NCBI GenBank assembly: GCA_947568835.1
Contig: OX387606.1
Span: 6,386,001-6,450,000 of the forward strand
DNA length: 64,000 nucleotides
Origin: Protonemura montana
Taxonomy: Eukaryota; Arthropoda; Insecta; Plecoptera; Nemouridae
Reading direction: 5' to 3'
Shown here: piece by piece, positions 36,771 to 50,649 of the stretch
Position numbering within the stretch: the stretch's first letter is position 1
Layout of the letters: each line of letters starts with the position of its first letter
Notes under the pieces: generated by a model
What the model was told of the DNA's origin: nothing
Seen by the model: only the letters and a program-made list of their open reading frames with translations
Databases searched by the model: none
Translations under genes and position numbers: made by a program

Positions 36771-39700
36771 GCAGGCGTCCAAGTTCTTAGAAATCAAGCG
36801 CTTAAACAGCGTCGGTCGATGCAAATTTTGAAATAATCTCGTCAATAAATAAATCATTGCATTGCGTTGCAGCCGGACACAATAATGAGTACGTACGACA
36901 CTCCTACCTGGTCGTTATTGCCAAACTGACTTTGACACCGGGTTTGCCGTGGAGATCTCGATGCAGATAGTGCACTGGTCGCGTTGTGAAACCCATCGCA
37001 AACGACCACGAGGTAATTGCTTTCACCTTGAACGTGCTAGGGTTCGGTAGAAGATCGTCGCCCATTCGAGTCCGTTCAGTGTTATATTTTCCGATATCCA
37101 ATGTTATCGACACATGCCCTACGGGAGTTGCTGATGTTAATTTGCTGTAATTAACCGAGTCAGCAGGGAGATGTCGATCTATTGACATCGTCATCAGTCC
37201 TGCACGACCAGGGAATTCGCCGGAAGTTCCGGTCGGACCGACTAACGTAGCCCATTTAGGACAATTACAAATGTGAATTATTGATTTGCTGATTTTAGAT
37301 ATGACTTCAAATCAAAATCGGACCATTCGCTTGACACATTGAGAGAGTTTACAATAGTTTTGAGTGTGCCTTTGTTTTGGAATAGAGAACGATGACTGAG
37401 GAAAAGTTTGGCTTTCAAGAAGGCGGTTGGAGATGTCAGGCTGATTGAGAGCTTGTCGTCGGCGCAAGGGAAATAACTTGATTGTTTGAAGTTAGGTCCG
37501 GGGGATGATGTTGATGGCACAAGCCAGGTGGCATGCGAGACCTTCGCCCGATGGCTGTTGCATTTGAAATAATTTACCTTTCTCGACAATCGGACGAGAC
37601 GATTCTGATTTATTTAACGTTTTATTTTTTTGCTGTCCGTACAGTCCGATGCACCTTTCTGTTATTGCGTGCGGCCGAAAATGTTTTAACCATGTCATAA
37701 TATCCCTGAAATGGAACAACGAAATTGCGAAACTTATGCTATGTCCACCGAAATGCGATAAAGCTCATGGCGAATAGTTATATTACCTTTAATTTTCGCT
37801 ATCTTTGTAAAATCAAGAAATTTTTAACTGAGCATGAGTGAGATAGTCGCATATATAAGAAACAATTCTGAGCCGACGAGCCAGAAAACACTAAAATAAT
37901 TTTAATAAATTAACTAAACAATGTGTGTGTGATAGCCAGCTGGGGGCTTGCGCACAAGGCAGATGAACTTCAACAAAGAAAGCTCACGCACAAACCAGAC
38001 ATAAAGGGGTACGCACAATAAAAGATGGCGGGGGCAAACACGCACGCGCTTACATTGTGCAAACAATGTCGATTTTTCTCAACTAATAAAATAATTAAGC
38101 GTCCCGACGGATATTGGCATACACCTAGTTAATTAAAGATTCCCCCCCGCTCACGAGAAGAATTTTTTGGGGCTTCTACCCACGCATTGGAAAAAAAGAT
38201 TCCGGCTTCCGAAATATTTGGTCGACGAATAAATTGGTGAAAGAAATGAGATTTTTTTTAGCAAGGCTTCACCAATGAATTCACATCGTGCATAAAAAAA
38301 AAACGCCCATATCTTTGCGATCGAATGGTTGATTCTCGGATGGCCGAGCACGTAGATGCACACCAGTGTACTTCGTATTAAAAGGCAGCCAACAATTACG
38401 ACGAGAGTGCACGTGGATTAGAGGCGGCCTGCGTTGACCCCAACGTTGCGGATGACGGTACAGAGTGGGTGGCTTATGCAAGGGGTGCAGATGACCATGT
38501 CAGCTTGCCGAGATTAAACTCATCCGAGCCGAACGGCCTCTAATGTTTTGCGCCCGTACACAAATGAGTCAGTTATTAACCCCATGCCATGTTGTTATGG
38601 GCCTGCAGAGCTCGCGTTTTCCGTATTGCGGGGCTGAGATGGAAAAATTGAGCCATTAGTGCGGACCAATATTCGATGTGATGCAAGCAATCTTTGCGTT
38701 GCTTTACAAACACTGGTCTATCTGGAGGATGGAGAGCTGAGTTCCTAAGATTTGTGGCGAGGGACGGAAGGGAATATTCATTTTTATGTTCTTAATATCT
38801 TTTCTAGAGACACTTAAATATTCACTGTTTTATTATGGGCTTTTACTAGATCAACACATGGATGATGCAATACATCTTCACTGATTAAAATACTATAAAA
38901 ATTTCAACACCATAACACTGGCAGGATTAAGTTTGTAATCGTGATATTGGCATCATGCACCATAATTATATTCGTCCTATTTTTTTGTTGCCAATTTCAA
39001 AGTACGTAGTCAAGTTTACTCAATCGATATTGTACCTTTTAGTAGAGCCGCTCTAGAGGAAATCAGAAAGTGCCAAAGTGAATTATCTGGCGTACTTTTA
39101 ACATGAAGTTGCAATTCGTCTTTTTCGCTCTAAGCCACTTCACAATTTCGGTTTTGTTCATCGTGATCGCATTCTCCAACACTAGCTAAACTTCGATTTA
39201 TCTTGAGAAATAATGGCGCTTTGACGCTCTAATTTATTAAGAAAAAAGTGTGAGAGCTTTTACAGTCTTAATCAGGAAAACAGCGTTGTTTGGAAGCTTT
39301 TACACTTTGAGGTCACTTATAGCAACAGGGGGCTCTTTGTGCAAACCTCAATCATTCTCAGTATGAAATGGAGTGTAGTTAAAAATGACCGAACGACTGC
39401 CCACAAGTAGCAATATAACGTGAACGTAATTTCGAGCTCCTAGGACTCGGCAATATTGTTACTATCAAGATCGTGTTGCATTCATGATGATACCTTTCGT
39501 GTACTTCGCTATCTCACTTTCACCTACGTGCCGGGAGGGATAATTCCATACTCTCGTCTTGCTCTTTTTATATCGCGTATCAAAAATAATCGCGCGCGTC
39601 CTCACTGCTAGCAGTGGACATTATTAAGGATCATTATTGTCATGTAGAAGCAGGAGTTTTCGACCTTCTGTGCTCGACGTGCCTTGTAATTGTTGGATTG

Positions 39701-40794
39701 TTGGATGTGGGGAGAAAATTAGGGAAGGGTTGTGGTCGGAGCTAGAGAGAGTGAAACATAGTCATTATTTTTATGTGATGCTGGGAGAAGTAAATTTAGA
39801 GTATGGTCGCTTTGTATACTCACTTTCCGATACAGAAACGTAAGACGAAAAAGTGATTTATCACGATTTCTGCATGGATATACTTAAAAATTGTTTCATA
39901 TCGAAACAGACAAACATGAAGTACTTCTTGGTCTTGACTTGAGTACAATTGTAATTCTCATTTATCATATTTGGCAGTGTACGCCATCTGGCAATTAGTT
40001 GATTGACATTTTTTTTGTTTCCACATGTTTAAAGTTCCCATGCAATTGCGACAGGAGCATACACATATGCTAAGCCGTCTGATGTCGCCCCGACATTTCG
40101 TTGGGGATGAAACGGCTTTCCATTCCATAAACGCCGCGTGAAGATTGTTTGCCAGACAGAAATAGAAAATACTGTCGAATAAGTTGCGGGATGTATGCTG
40201 AGTAGTTTTTTTGGTCATGTGTGGTTTTTGGCTCATGCTCCTTGAAAATCTACCATTTTTATAAAAAGACATTGTGTCTGCCAAGACAAAACATTTAGGT
40301 ATTTGTGAATATTTTATTTATAAAAAAAAAATATTTTTGGCAAATTGTTATACTATTATATCCCATTTATGTTAGATAATGGAACTAAAATTTGGTTGCA
40401 AATGGCATCCAATAAAATGGCGTGATTAGTGAAAGAGAAGAATATAAAGGAGAGAATAAATACTATAATAAAGACAATTACCCCAAAGCAAACAATACAT
40501 TGATTCAATTTCATTAAAACTCACTGTTAATTTTATAAAAATCGTTTCATGTTTTCCCGCTCCACAAGTTTGTCATTTAATAAGAATAAATGTAATCAAA
40601 AGTAATTAAAAATTACAAATACAAAAAAAAGTCAAAGCAGACATCGAATTTTACATGCCATTCCGTTATTGCCACCTCCAGCAATTCAATTGACAACTGC
40701 ACTGTTTGAAATGTCACTTCTGTGTGGAACGCGTCTCTCCTTAGGGGCTCTCACTGGGACGCTCTGACACTGACGTGCCCCCACCCCAAATATA

Positions 40795-40820
40795 GGGGGG
40801 GGGGGGGGGGGGGGGGGGGG
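40795..40820. repeat. Homopolymer run of 26 G
   Basis: An uninterrupted run of 26 G on the plus strand follows CCCCCACCCCAAATATA. It can form a G-quadruplex on the plus strand, or a hairpin with the nearby C-rich stretch. Length may be unstable or mis-assembled. Confidence 0.9.
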
Positions 40821-43800
40821 TGACGCATCATAAAACGTATCGGTGTAGTCTCGAAACAAGGCGCGCCGTCAATGCCCCTCACCGTATTAACATTTCAAAT
40901 TGGGCGACGCCAACCGTTTTTGAAGGGCGCCTAAGGGACCTCGGAGGCACAATTGGAGACGACACATTATCATTTTTGGCAAAACATGCAAAAGACCTCG
41001 GCACTGAAGTGAAAGCAGTTTCCATATTCTAGAGAAATTCGAGGAAATTGACTCAGAAAATGTACGGGCCTGGTTGTCAAGAAACTTACTGTGGCTGTTG
41101 ACGAAATTAATTCACGTATCAATTTAAGTCTTTTCTTCTCTCCCGTTTGATTATGTGTGGTGCTGCTAGGCATGGGATAAATTGGCATGCGTAGCTTTCT
41201 ATCAAGGGTTGTGCTCGGATGGGGTTGCACTAAGGGGTTGATTATTTGATTGGGTTATTTTCCCTGCGGGAAGACTTCGGGACCCCATGCTCATAACCAA
41301 TTCCTTCAATCTTGTCGATTGCGAAGCCAGAGCTGTCTGTGACACAGGATATGCGGTGTCATACTCGACTAAAAATTAAATTACTCGAAATGTGTTTCGC
41401 GGGAAAGCAATTTACAAATTATTGGTGACTATCCTCCAATTTAAAGGACCCCGTATTTTTTTTTCACAAAGGGCATATGCATTAAGGGAGGGTGCACGGA
41501 GACCCTGCATTAAAACAAGGGACACAGACCTCATTTCAAACGCAAACGGAAACTGTGTGCATATAAAAGTTTCTTTTTATGACACGCCAACCAATCTTAA
41601 CCTTCTCAAAATCTCGGCCATGGAATAAATTCACCCAAGACGATGTAATTAAAATATAGGCACTTTTGTATCACTGACAAAAACTAATTACTCTTTTCCG
41701 AGTCTGCTACGCTCATTGTTGTTATATCGTGACATGTCTACTATTATTAGCTTTTAATATTATTCAGAAGTTTTCAACTTAAAGTATTTTTTATCATGCG
41801 CTTTGACGAAGTAATGACTGGAAGCCAGCTGACGCTCTATCGTCGATTCAATTTTCACTTCATTTAACCTCACTGAAATGGTGTAGTAGACACCGACCAC
41901 TATTTTGTTTAATTTTGTTGTACGCCTCGAGTCTTATTTAAAGATAGTCATTATCACTGTGTTGTCACTCTATTAAAAACTGTTTGAAAAGCTTTATATC
42001 AATTTCATTTCTATTAGTGAATATAGACCACATCTAATAGATTTCGATTGCGTTTAACCTTTGTGTTTGGCTAGGTCGCATGTCATCATGTATAGTGGCA
42101 GCTTACCTCAGGATAGGTCGTCTGCAGGATAAACCTTGCCCGAGGCCTTATTTAGCTGCCATGCCCGATGATTATGGGCCCTCCTGCATCTGGCGCCCAG
42201 CATGGCAAATGTCCATGGCTATCGTTTACCCATTGTTATAATTTGTTCATGTTTTACAATGGATTACCACGAGAGCTAGGCTTTTATTTAATAGTTTTGC
42301 GGTTTTTTTTTAAGCACATGCGAGCAAACAGTCGCTGCGGAACTAGAATACAAAAAAAACGCGATCCAACCTTATTTGATATTTGTATATAAATATTAAA
42401 CGAAAACACAGGTAAACCTGCATAAACTTAACATTTTCGATAGATTATCAAAACTCATAAATGCCCCTGAGTATGAGCAAAATTTCAAAGTGTTATTTCT
42501 AAAAAAAAAAATGTTCTGTTCTCATCCTTGGAAATATGCAAGATACCTGCAACGCACGTTTAATTTACCATGCACGTCTCCCACGGCAGCTTGTCACACA
42601 TCTAACTATTCGTCTTGGGGAAGATTTATCTCCAATCCAGCACCCGTCCCGACTCCGGCTCTGGAGCCGCATGATAGTCCAACCACCGATCCATGCAAGT
42701 CACCTCGGCGTGAATAGCGATCACTTGTCTTTCAACTGTCATAATGACAACATGTTTCCGCCATCCAGCGAGCCGGAGCTGCAAGTTTCATGAATAATTC
42801 GGGACATATTTACTGTCAAAGCGGAAACTCGAGTGACATGGCGCGACTTTGAGAGGAGGGGAGGGGGTCGCCTCCAGTGGTGGCGTTTGCCGTGAAATGC
42901 CCGGCGTATGTATCATGAGCCCAGTAAGAGTCATGGGTGCATGCTGGCGCGCTTTACGAGGGAAACATTGCTGCGTGAGTGAATAATGGAAAAGGGGTAG
43001 TCGAAAATTTTATGTTCTCGGTGCAAAAATGCGTGAACGTGGAAATGTCATTGTGGCGTGGTTGGAAAATAAAATAAAATATCTGCGAATAAATAATTTC
43101 GGGTGTGAATTCTTGTTTGTTTAAATTTGAAAAGCGGAGGAACTTAGTAAGTGTGGCTTCGGCGATGCAAAGATTGTGTATGTTTACTCGTTTAACGTCT
43201 TGATTGAGACCTGGCACTTGATGCTGGAAGCCTAGATTTTCACAAAAGATGAACTTCGTTCTGCACCGCAGGAAAATGAGTGCACGAGGCTTTAAAAAAA
43301 ATCCAACTGCACAGAGGAAACTGCTCGTGGTTCTTGGTATCAAATCAACAGATGTAGCGAATGAACTGCAAGTCTCATCTGTTCACGTGTCTTTCTATAT
43401 TGGGCGAGCGGCTTTATTATCTTCAAGGGTGCTTCCCGAATCACTCCTATTCAGCGTAAGGTTCCCCATAGAAGACGTCAGTCGCGGTGCACCTTTATTT
43501 TGATCTTGTTATCCACATCTCATTCAATTCTATTGAAATACTTGGAAATATGAAATTCTGAAGTAAGTACTTGATTAGGGGTTGGAATATGACGTAGAAA
43601 AAATATGCTACGCGAAGAGATTCTGCAGCTAGTTTTTGTTTGTCCGATGAATGTGAAAAGAGTGGGCACATGTTTGTTTTGCTGATTACGTTCGCAGTGT
43701 AGTCAAATTTTAATTATGGCTCAACATGATTTTTTTATTCGAGTCGTCTTTTTTGCCATGCAGATTTTTGTGATGTGTGTGGTTTGTGATTAGGCCCGCG

Positions 43801-45644
43801 CGTTCTGCGGCGCTGGACCTTCTGTTGTTCGGCCTCGCGTCCAGTTTTTCCCCAGGATTGCTTTTATGTGCGGCCACAGAGCGCATGGAGCGTCGGTTCC
43901 GCCAAATCTACGAGTGCTGTTTGCGCTCTGTCGGGTTTTTACTTTTTTTTTTAATACTTCAGGTCTTCATTCACGATTCAGAAACTGTGTGCTTCGTGGT
44001 TTAATTTGACCGAAAACAGACTCCTTCGGGAGCTCAAAAGCCGAGCGCATACAGCGCCATATATATATGTGCTGAGGGTATATAGCCCCAAACAAACTTT
44101 AGCCCAAGTAAGTTAGGATCTCAAGCTAGAGCAGAGCAAGGAAAAGGTGCTGCTATCGCCAATTTGAACTGAAAATGATGCGTCAGTGACTTGATTTCTG
44201 AATCTGACAAATTACGGGGGATTTCGTGAGCGAGTCATCACCGTCCTGCTTGTTTGTGGGACATTATTTGGAACCCCCTGCAGCACTGCGATGCTAATTT
44301 CACCTCGTGTACTAGTGAAGGTGGTCTTTATATGGCCGCATCTTATTTCACCCGGCATAAGAATGTGGTTACCCACAAGAAGAATGTGTCAATGCGATTT
44401 CCAAGAACCTTTCTGACGATTTAATAGCCGTTAGTTGGGCACAAGAATGCATGTTAATCGAGTTTAATTTCGTCAAGGTGGTATAAAAGTGTTTGCGCGG
44501 CTGCTCGCCATGGTTCTTCTGTGTCCAGCTCATAAATGCAAAGGTGTTTGGGCTGTCGGTCTGCCGCATCTTTGATCTAGCCGCCCATTTCTCTGAAATA
44601 AGTTAATCTTGTGTAACCATCGTTTCGTCACGCAAAAACGATGACAAAATGGTGACGAGAACACGCCTGATTGGTTGTTTTTGGGGGACGATATGACGTT
44701 TTTATTATTTCAATCGTGAGGTACGCTTTGACTTTAGGTGTATAAAGGCATAAATTGGCTGTCTTCCGATGAATTCACGACAATTTCACGGATTTTGGCC
44801 AAAAAAATCGATTTAAATCTGTTTCGTAAAGAAAACAAATATCCTTATCAAAATGATTGACAACACAGAAGTAGACAATGAACTTTTCAAAGACATCAAA
44901 GAAAGTGACTGAATGGAGAGGAGCGAATTTCACTTCGCGGTCATACTAGATCTCGAGTCTTCGACACTGCCAGAGGTGCAAAGAAAACAATATGAGCATG
45001 ATTCGATGGTCTGAGAGTGTCACATGTTTTATCTGCAATGAGTGTCCTCCTAGCGATGCAGTAAGTGAGCACATGTCGTCAGTTGAGCTCATTACGACGC
45101 CTATTCTGGACGATGATACGGCCAAAAGCGTCCCGCTATGGCAGCTAGCTTGGTCGGCAGGGCCAAACCTTCGACAGCCAGGGTCTGACTGACTGCATTA
45201 GAGCTCTGTTCTTTCAGAAGCCCGCAACACCGACACTCGATGACTTGACACATTTGCAACAGAAGCCATCATTGCATTCACATGACTGCCATCCGAGTCA
45301 GCCCTTTCAGATCGAGCCCACAGCCTCCTTTGAAATGCCATCGCGGGCCCGGTCGATTCGGTCGATTCCCGCATGATTAACTATCCATTGCGGAAAGGTA
45401 GATACTAGATACAATCGAACAATATTCTAATGACGGCGACAACGCGGCGAAAAAGTGTTTATGGAGACTTGATTAGGGGCTCTAAAAAAGATGATTTGGG
45501 CAGGAGGAAAAAAAGGCAACATTAATAATCGTAATATTATTGAGAAGGAGGCGGTAAAGAGGACCCGTCACCGTGTTAACATGCATTGAAACTTACCGGG
45601 CCGCAGTGACGATTGCGGGTAACAAGTTGAAAGAAGCGAAACCG

Positions 45645-45681
45645 ACTTACCTAGAAAAAAGAAGACAACGCACAACATTAG
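45645..45681 (-). promoter_or_regulatory. Candidate recursive-splicing ratchet point in the 38.6-kb intron
   Basis: On the minus strand (the sense strand of the gene) a branch-like CTAAT with its A at 45678 is followed by a pyrimidine tract (TCTTCTTTTTTCTAG) ending at 45651. A consensus donor, GTAAGTCGG, begins immediately at 45650. An acceptor joined directly to a donor is the zero-length-exon structure used in recursive splicing of very long introns, described in Drosophila. It would divide the intron into steps of 16,938 and 21,619 bases. This rests on sequence only. Confidence 0.5.
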
Positions 45682-46029
45682 AATTGTAAAATAGTATGAC
45701 ATAAGAGTTTTTTGGTCGCAGGGCTACACACTTAACAGATAATTTTAAAGCCATTTGTGTGGTATCTGATCACAATTTGATGCAGGAATTTTTAAAGTTG
45801 GTGGTAGGAAAGACACCATAATAACAGAGGCGGACGCTGCAAAGACCAGCGCGGGGAGAAGGGAAAGAGACCGGGGAACAAACTATTAAAGGTGACATTT
45901 CAAAGGTAGCGACAAAAAGGTATTATGTATTTTTTTATTGAGATCGATATTTTTTAAGTGGAAAGATGACTTTAAGTGTCCCCTCAGGGCTGTCTTTTTC
46001 CTCGCTGCCACGTATACACAATCACTCGG

Positions 46030-46085
46030 TCTCTTTCGATCTCTTTGAATCTCGCTCCGTCTCTCTTTCCATCTCTCGGCTGAGA
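46030..46085. repeat. CT-rich (GAGA-type) low-complexity tract
   Basis: A run of TCTCTTTC, GATCTCTTTG, AATCTCGC and CGTCTCTC-type units reads as repeated GAGA motifs on the minus strand. Such tracts bind GAGA-factor-like proteins in insects; its role here is unknown. Confidence 0.45.
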
Positions 46086-47804
46086 TCGCTCCCTCCGGAC
46101 GCAATCTGCTACCCTCGTTATTGCGTCTTTGCGCGTTGACTTTTTTATCCGACCCATCCCTGCGATGCCATCGAGCCGGGACAGTGGGGGATGACATTCT
46201 CTCCTCCCGCATAGTGGCACACTTGTTGAATGCCAACCAGAGAGCCTGTCGTGGAAGTAGAGGCAATCAGGTGGCCGATCGCTCGTCTCGTAAACTTAAC
46301 ACAACCGTGCAAAGTTCAAATTCATAACCGCTCGCCTCTCAAAGATCGCACGGTTTCCTGCTCGTGTCAAACGCACTCACATTTTTTTTCTTTCCAATCG
46401 AAACGTTTTACGAAGCACATGGGATCTCTATTTTGTTATTGATTACATTTTTCTCTCACGACTGATGGCCATGCGATTCCCAGTGACCACTTGACGCCAA
46501 TGGTAATCACCGCTGCGGGCGACGCCGCAAGCGCTTTCTAAGATTGAGGTTATGGGACAACATCGTGATGGGAAACTCGGCCCAGGAATCCAACGCATTT
46601 TAACTTATTGCAGGCGTGACAAAGATATGTTACTCTTGTAAAAAAAGACACGGAGGAGTATCGCGAGAGGACGATATATCGCGTGGAACGGCTATGGTTA
46701 TTTATGAGCATAAGTAGATTTCTATTGATTGGCTAAAACATTAAACACTCGATTGACATACAAAGTATAAATGGATGTTCTGACAGTAAAATTGTGCTAA
46801 TTTTTAATGCAACGTCTGGCCTCGAGCTCGTAGCTACAAAAAGTGGCAGTGTTTCACACGAAACCGACTGGAAACTCGCATAATCAGCTTTCGCATTACC
46901 CATGGCCGGTGCTTGAAAGTGCACAGGTATGGAGATAGTATATATATATTTTAGATACCTCCACCACGCGAGTTATCACAGGTATTTGCAATACGAGACA
47001 AAATCAGAGAATCCAATTTGTCCAAGATGATCACCGACTGCCATGCTGGTACACAGCTCGGTACGTGCGCGAGGTACCACGACCATGAGAACAATTCCTG
47101 TCCATAAGCAATCATCGCAGCAATGATGATCATTATCTACGGTTCTTGGAAAACATTGGTCCTAATCACACTCTCAATTATTGGGGACATGGCTGCAAGA
47201 AGTGGTAAGGGAGATGACATTCCGAGACCCACGTACGATCATGCAGTAGTGAGTGAGGAAGATGGCTAGGCGGTGATAATCTCACGCTTCAATGGTAATA
47301 GCATGTCCAGGGTTCGGAGGTCTTCTGTCTGCAGAGCTACGATATGGACCATGTCTTGTTACTGCACGTCCAGCAGTGGACGGCCATTGTTCGATAGCAC
47401 TGAGATATCAGAGGCTCAGAAAAAGAAATAACGATTTGGTCGCGAGATTTGCTAGGTACAAAAAGAATAAGATGTGTCGATGGAGCTGCCGGGTTGATAT
47501 TTAAGCTTGGGCAGTGTGCCTAATGATTTAATTGCTTAAACAGTAGAAAATCAAAGTCAGCGGCTGAAATTGAAGCATTAGACTATTTCAAAACAACAGT
47601 CATCAGCATCAAATGAATCTAGTCTGACTAATTCAATGTTGTATAAAACAAACTTTAATATTAGACTTTGGCAAAGCAAAGCAATTTTTTCCTAGTTCAA
47701 AAAGGGAAATTGTTGGCCCTTAGGGGTTGTTATATCCATTTGAGAACAATGTTCAACTATAAAGCTATTGTGGATCTCTCTCTCTCTTGCTATATACGTA
47801 TATA

Positions 47805-50240
47805 TAGAACACGAAACTATACGAGCACGATGATGTAGCACAGATGGATGAAACCCTGTGATCGCTCATCTAGAAAATGATCAAGTATGCAGATGATTAA
47901 ATTTCAACATAATTGTAACAGAAACCAAACCGCCGCCGTAGCCGCCTGCCATGGGAACGCTACCGGGAACACGAATGACGCCCTCAGGAGCCGCGTGCAG
48001 ATCCCAGCCTTGCTCCCGTGTATCGTATTTGAGCCCAAGCCGAGCCGCCCAAGCCTGTTATGTGCAGCGATACCTTGACTTTGCTAATTGCAATGGGACG
48101 CTCACATTAGGAACTCACTCATGTTGTCGGGAGTAGGTACGTGGTGGGACCGGGGGTTATCGCGGTGAAGGCTTTGTCGTGGCATGCCGTTTGGTGGAGT
48201 AATGCGCCATGGAATTATCATTCGGCGAATAATTATAAATTGAAATTGCCGCTGTGAAAAGATTCGAAATCATCGTGAGAGTCATAAGTTAGCGTGCACA
48301 AAAGAAATTCGGAGTTTATTTAATTTTCGAGTTTCTTTCTTGCGAGAGTCCGTTTTTGAGGACTTGGGACTTCACGGGTAGGCGAACCGAAAATGTATTG
48401 AAAATAATAATAAAATACGAGATTGTTACATGGAATTATAAAGAAAAATGATGCAGATAATAGAATTATTTTTCAAATCTTGTATCAATAGAAAAATGGT
48501 TCTGTTGGGTCGTTTAAGTATCGTTGTGGGGATGTATAGGATGATGCGGAACAGAATAGCGGAGACTGTCTCATTTTTGAGAGCCCTTCTGTCATACTTT
48601 AAAATTGAATGCAGCCGAAAAAAACCTTCTGGCAAAATTCACGAAGCAGAAAATGTTACCAACATCGTTTGCCACGCTGCAGTGGCTATTTTATACGATC
48701 ACATCTTTGAAATATAGTTTTTAAAATTGAAAATATAAGCCATTGTGTGTTAGAAAATGTGATAGTACTTGATTCAATTCTATATTATTTTCGTGATGTC
48801 CATCCTCTACCTGCGTCGATTTAATTCACCGAGATGGCTGAACTATATTCACCTGTTGATCTCCTAGGCATTCATAAAACCGATAAAAAATGTTCAACCC
48901 AGATCGTAAAAAAAAATAAGCAGACCGCATTGAGGCATTAGCTTCTTTTTCCTCGTTCGTACACATGGCTCTTGCTAATTATCTACGAAACGACATTTTC
49001 TGATGATTGGAAGAAAGGACACTACTCATCTCGGATGATGAATCTCAAGAAACATGTCTTTCGATTGGCTAACAAGCGATGTTCTAACCAATCGTAATCA
49101 AGCTTACATATCCATTTACCAATGTCATGATGGTGGGACAAAGACGACATTGTTCCTACTGGCTGAAACAACGAAGGCCATTCTTGTCGCTCATCTACCA
49201 ACATATCTGAAGCACGCTTTCTGCGCGCTCCACTACGGTGCCTTCCCTCAACATCAATTACATAATCTTATCGCTAATAACTTCTAATTCACCTATAATT
49301 AAAATTAATACAATTTAGTTATAATCTGTTGAAAAGTAGACCATTGTGTGTGCGTAATTCCCTAGTGCTATGTGAAGAGAGTTACCGCTGAAAGTAATAC
49401 CCAGACTTGGTGGTAACTTGTTACCCTTGAAAAAGAATAGGTTATGAATAAATTATGTTAATGCAGGTAACATAATTAGGAATTGTAATTTGCTTCCTCG
49501 CGATGGATGGATCGTTGGCGTATGTGCAACTGTTTTATTGTCTTTATTCGCATGAGTTATTAGATGCTATTTCCAAGCGAATTGACAATTATATGAAGCG
49601 AAAAACTGTGTACGTCATTGGTGAATCACATTTTAAAATAAAAAAATGCGGACAATTTATCACACGCAGATATCAAAGAGCCGTACGTGCAACCTGCAGC
49701 GAGTAAATTGTTTTAAATAAAAGAAATCTAGTGTCATTATTGAGCTACGCTCTGCTCGTGTCAATAGGGCAGGAGGTTTGCAACAATAGCAACGGCGTCG
49801 ACTACGAACGTAGGGCGTCGCGGCGCTCTATTTGCGAGCAAAACCACGAAAAGACGTCGAACAAAAGGACGCCATTCAATGTGTTCGCGTTGTACACACG
49901 AGATTGCGAGACAGCGCCGAGATTTTCCACGTTTGTTTTAATAACAACGAAGTGCAGACAAGGGTCCGCGAGTTCGTAGACAATGGCAGCGAAAAACGAC
50001 AACAATAGTTACTTATTTGTACAGTACATGTATGTAGTAACACAGGAGACGCTATATTTGAAAATGTGACCATGTGTATGTTTTAGCCAGCGAAACGGGC
50101 GCAATTCATTTCGACCAGCGACACTTTTCGTGCCATGCCTAAACGCCTAAGTTATGCATGCAATTAATTTAGCATAATTTGCTTGAGACCGCGCAGTTGT
50201 GCCTCCGCTCCTGCGCGCTTGTCGCGTTGGTCTGATTACT
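47805..50240. other. AT-rich intronic stretch, nothing recognised
   Basis: No open frame with splice-site support, no repeat of note and no RNA gene was seen. Open frames of 60-90 codons occur on both strands at the background rate. Confidence 0.5.
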
Positions 50241-50247
50241 AAGTTAA

Positions 50248-50267
50248 TCAATCACAGCAGTGATTGA
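50248..50267. promoter_or_regulatory. Palindromic TGATTGA (PBC/Exd-like) site pair
   Basis: TCAATCAC and GTGATTGA form a perfect 8-base inverted repeat around AGCA, following TTAA. TGATTGA resembles the core bound by Exd/Pbx homeoproteins. Regulatory function is inferred from the motif. Confidence 0.3.
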
Positions 50268-50649
50268 GTATAGAGTATAATAAGTAAAATAAGTTCTTTT
50301 TATCGTTTGACTTAATAAAATATTTTAAAGCTTATCGCTCAATCATATGTCGCTAATTATTGCTCGACTCCAAGATGACACTCACATTTGCACGGTAATT
50401 TTTCTTAATATATATTTTTTTTTTTGTAAAAAGGGACATTATTTTTCAGCCAATTGCAAAAAGTGCTTCGTTATTGCATTTAAGTACATTAGCAATGAGT
50501 CGCCTCGTTTTTGGAAATGCTTATCAAAGCATCACACATGGAAGTCAAAGAATTAAAAAATGAACGCCGTAGAGATTTTTCACAACTTCGTTAACAGCAA
50601 TCACATAGAAGGAATATGTTTTCTGTCTAGTTCATAACGCATTTGCTTG

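Larger units (their letters stand above)
24032..45644 (-). other. Giant intron, downstream step (24.0-45.6 kb)
   Basis: This is non-coding sequence between the middle exon and the candidate ratchet point. It contains a GC- and GAGA-rich island (27490-27845), a 12-base-stem hairpin (36729-36770), an inverted repeat near 31707-31750 and a 26-base G run (40795-40820). Minus-strand open stretches at 31310-31476, 36904-37305 and 37578-37705 look somewhat coding-like, but their phases do not fit the basonuclin exons and no family is recognised. I see no tRNA, rRNA or intact transposase or reverse transcriptase. Confidence 0.6.

Noticed and set aside
42100-42125. GAG/GTAAGC donor-like site on the minus strand in the giant intron, similar to one at 31711
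   Set aside because: Neither has a pyrimidine tract directly before it, so they are not ratchet points, and no open exon ends at them.
45886-46266. 126-codon minus-strand open frame rich in Arg and Lys
   Set aside because: It is produced by the CT/GAGA-rich tract read on the minus strand; the composition is repeat-driven.
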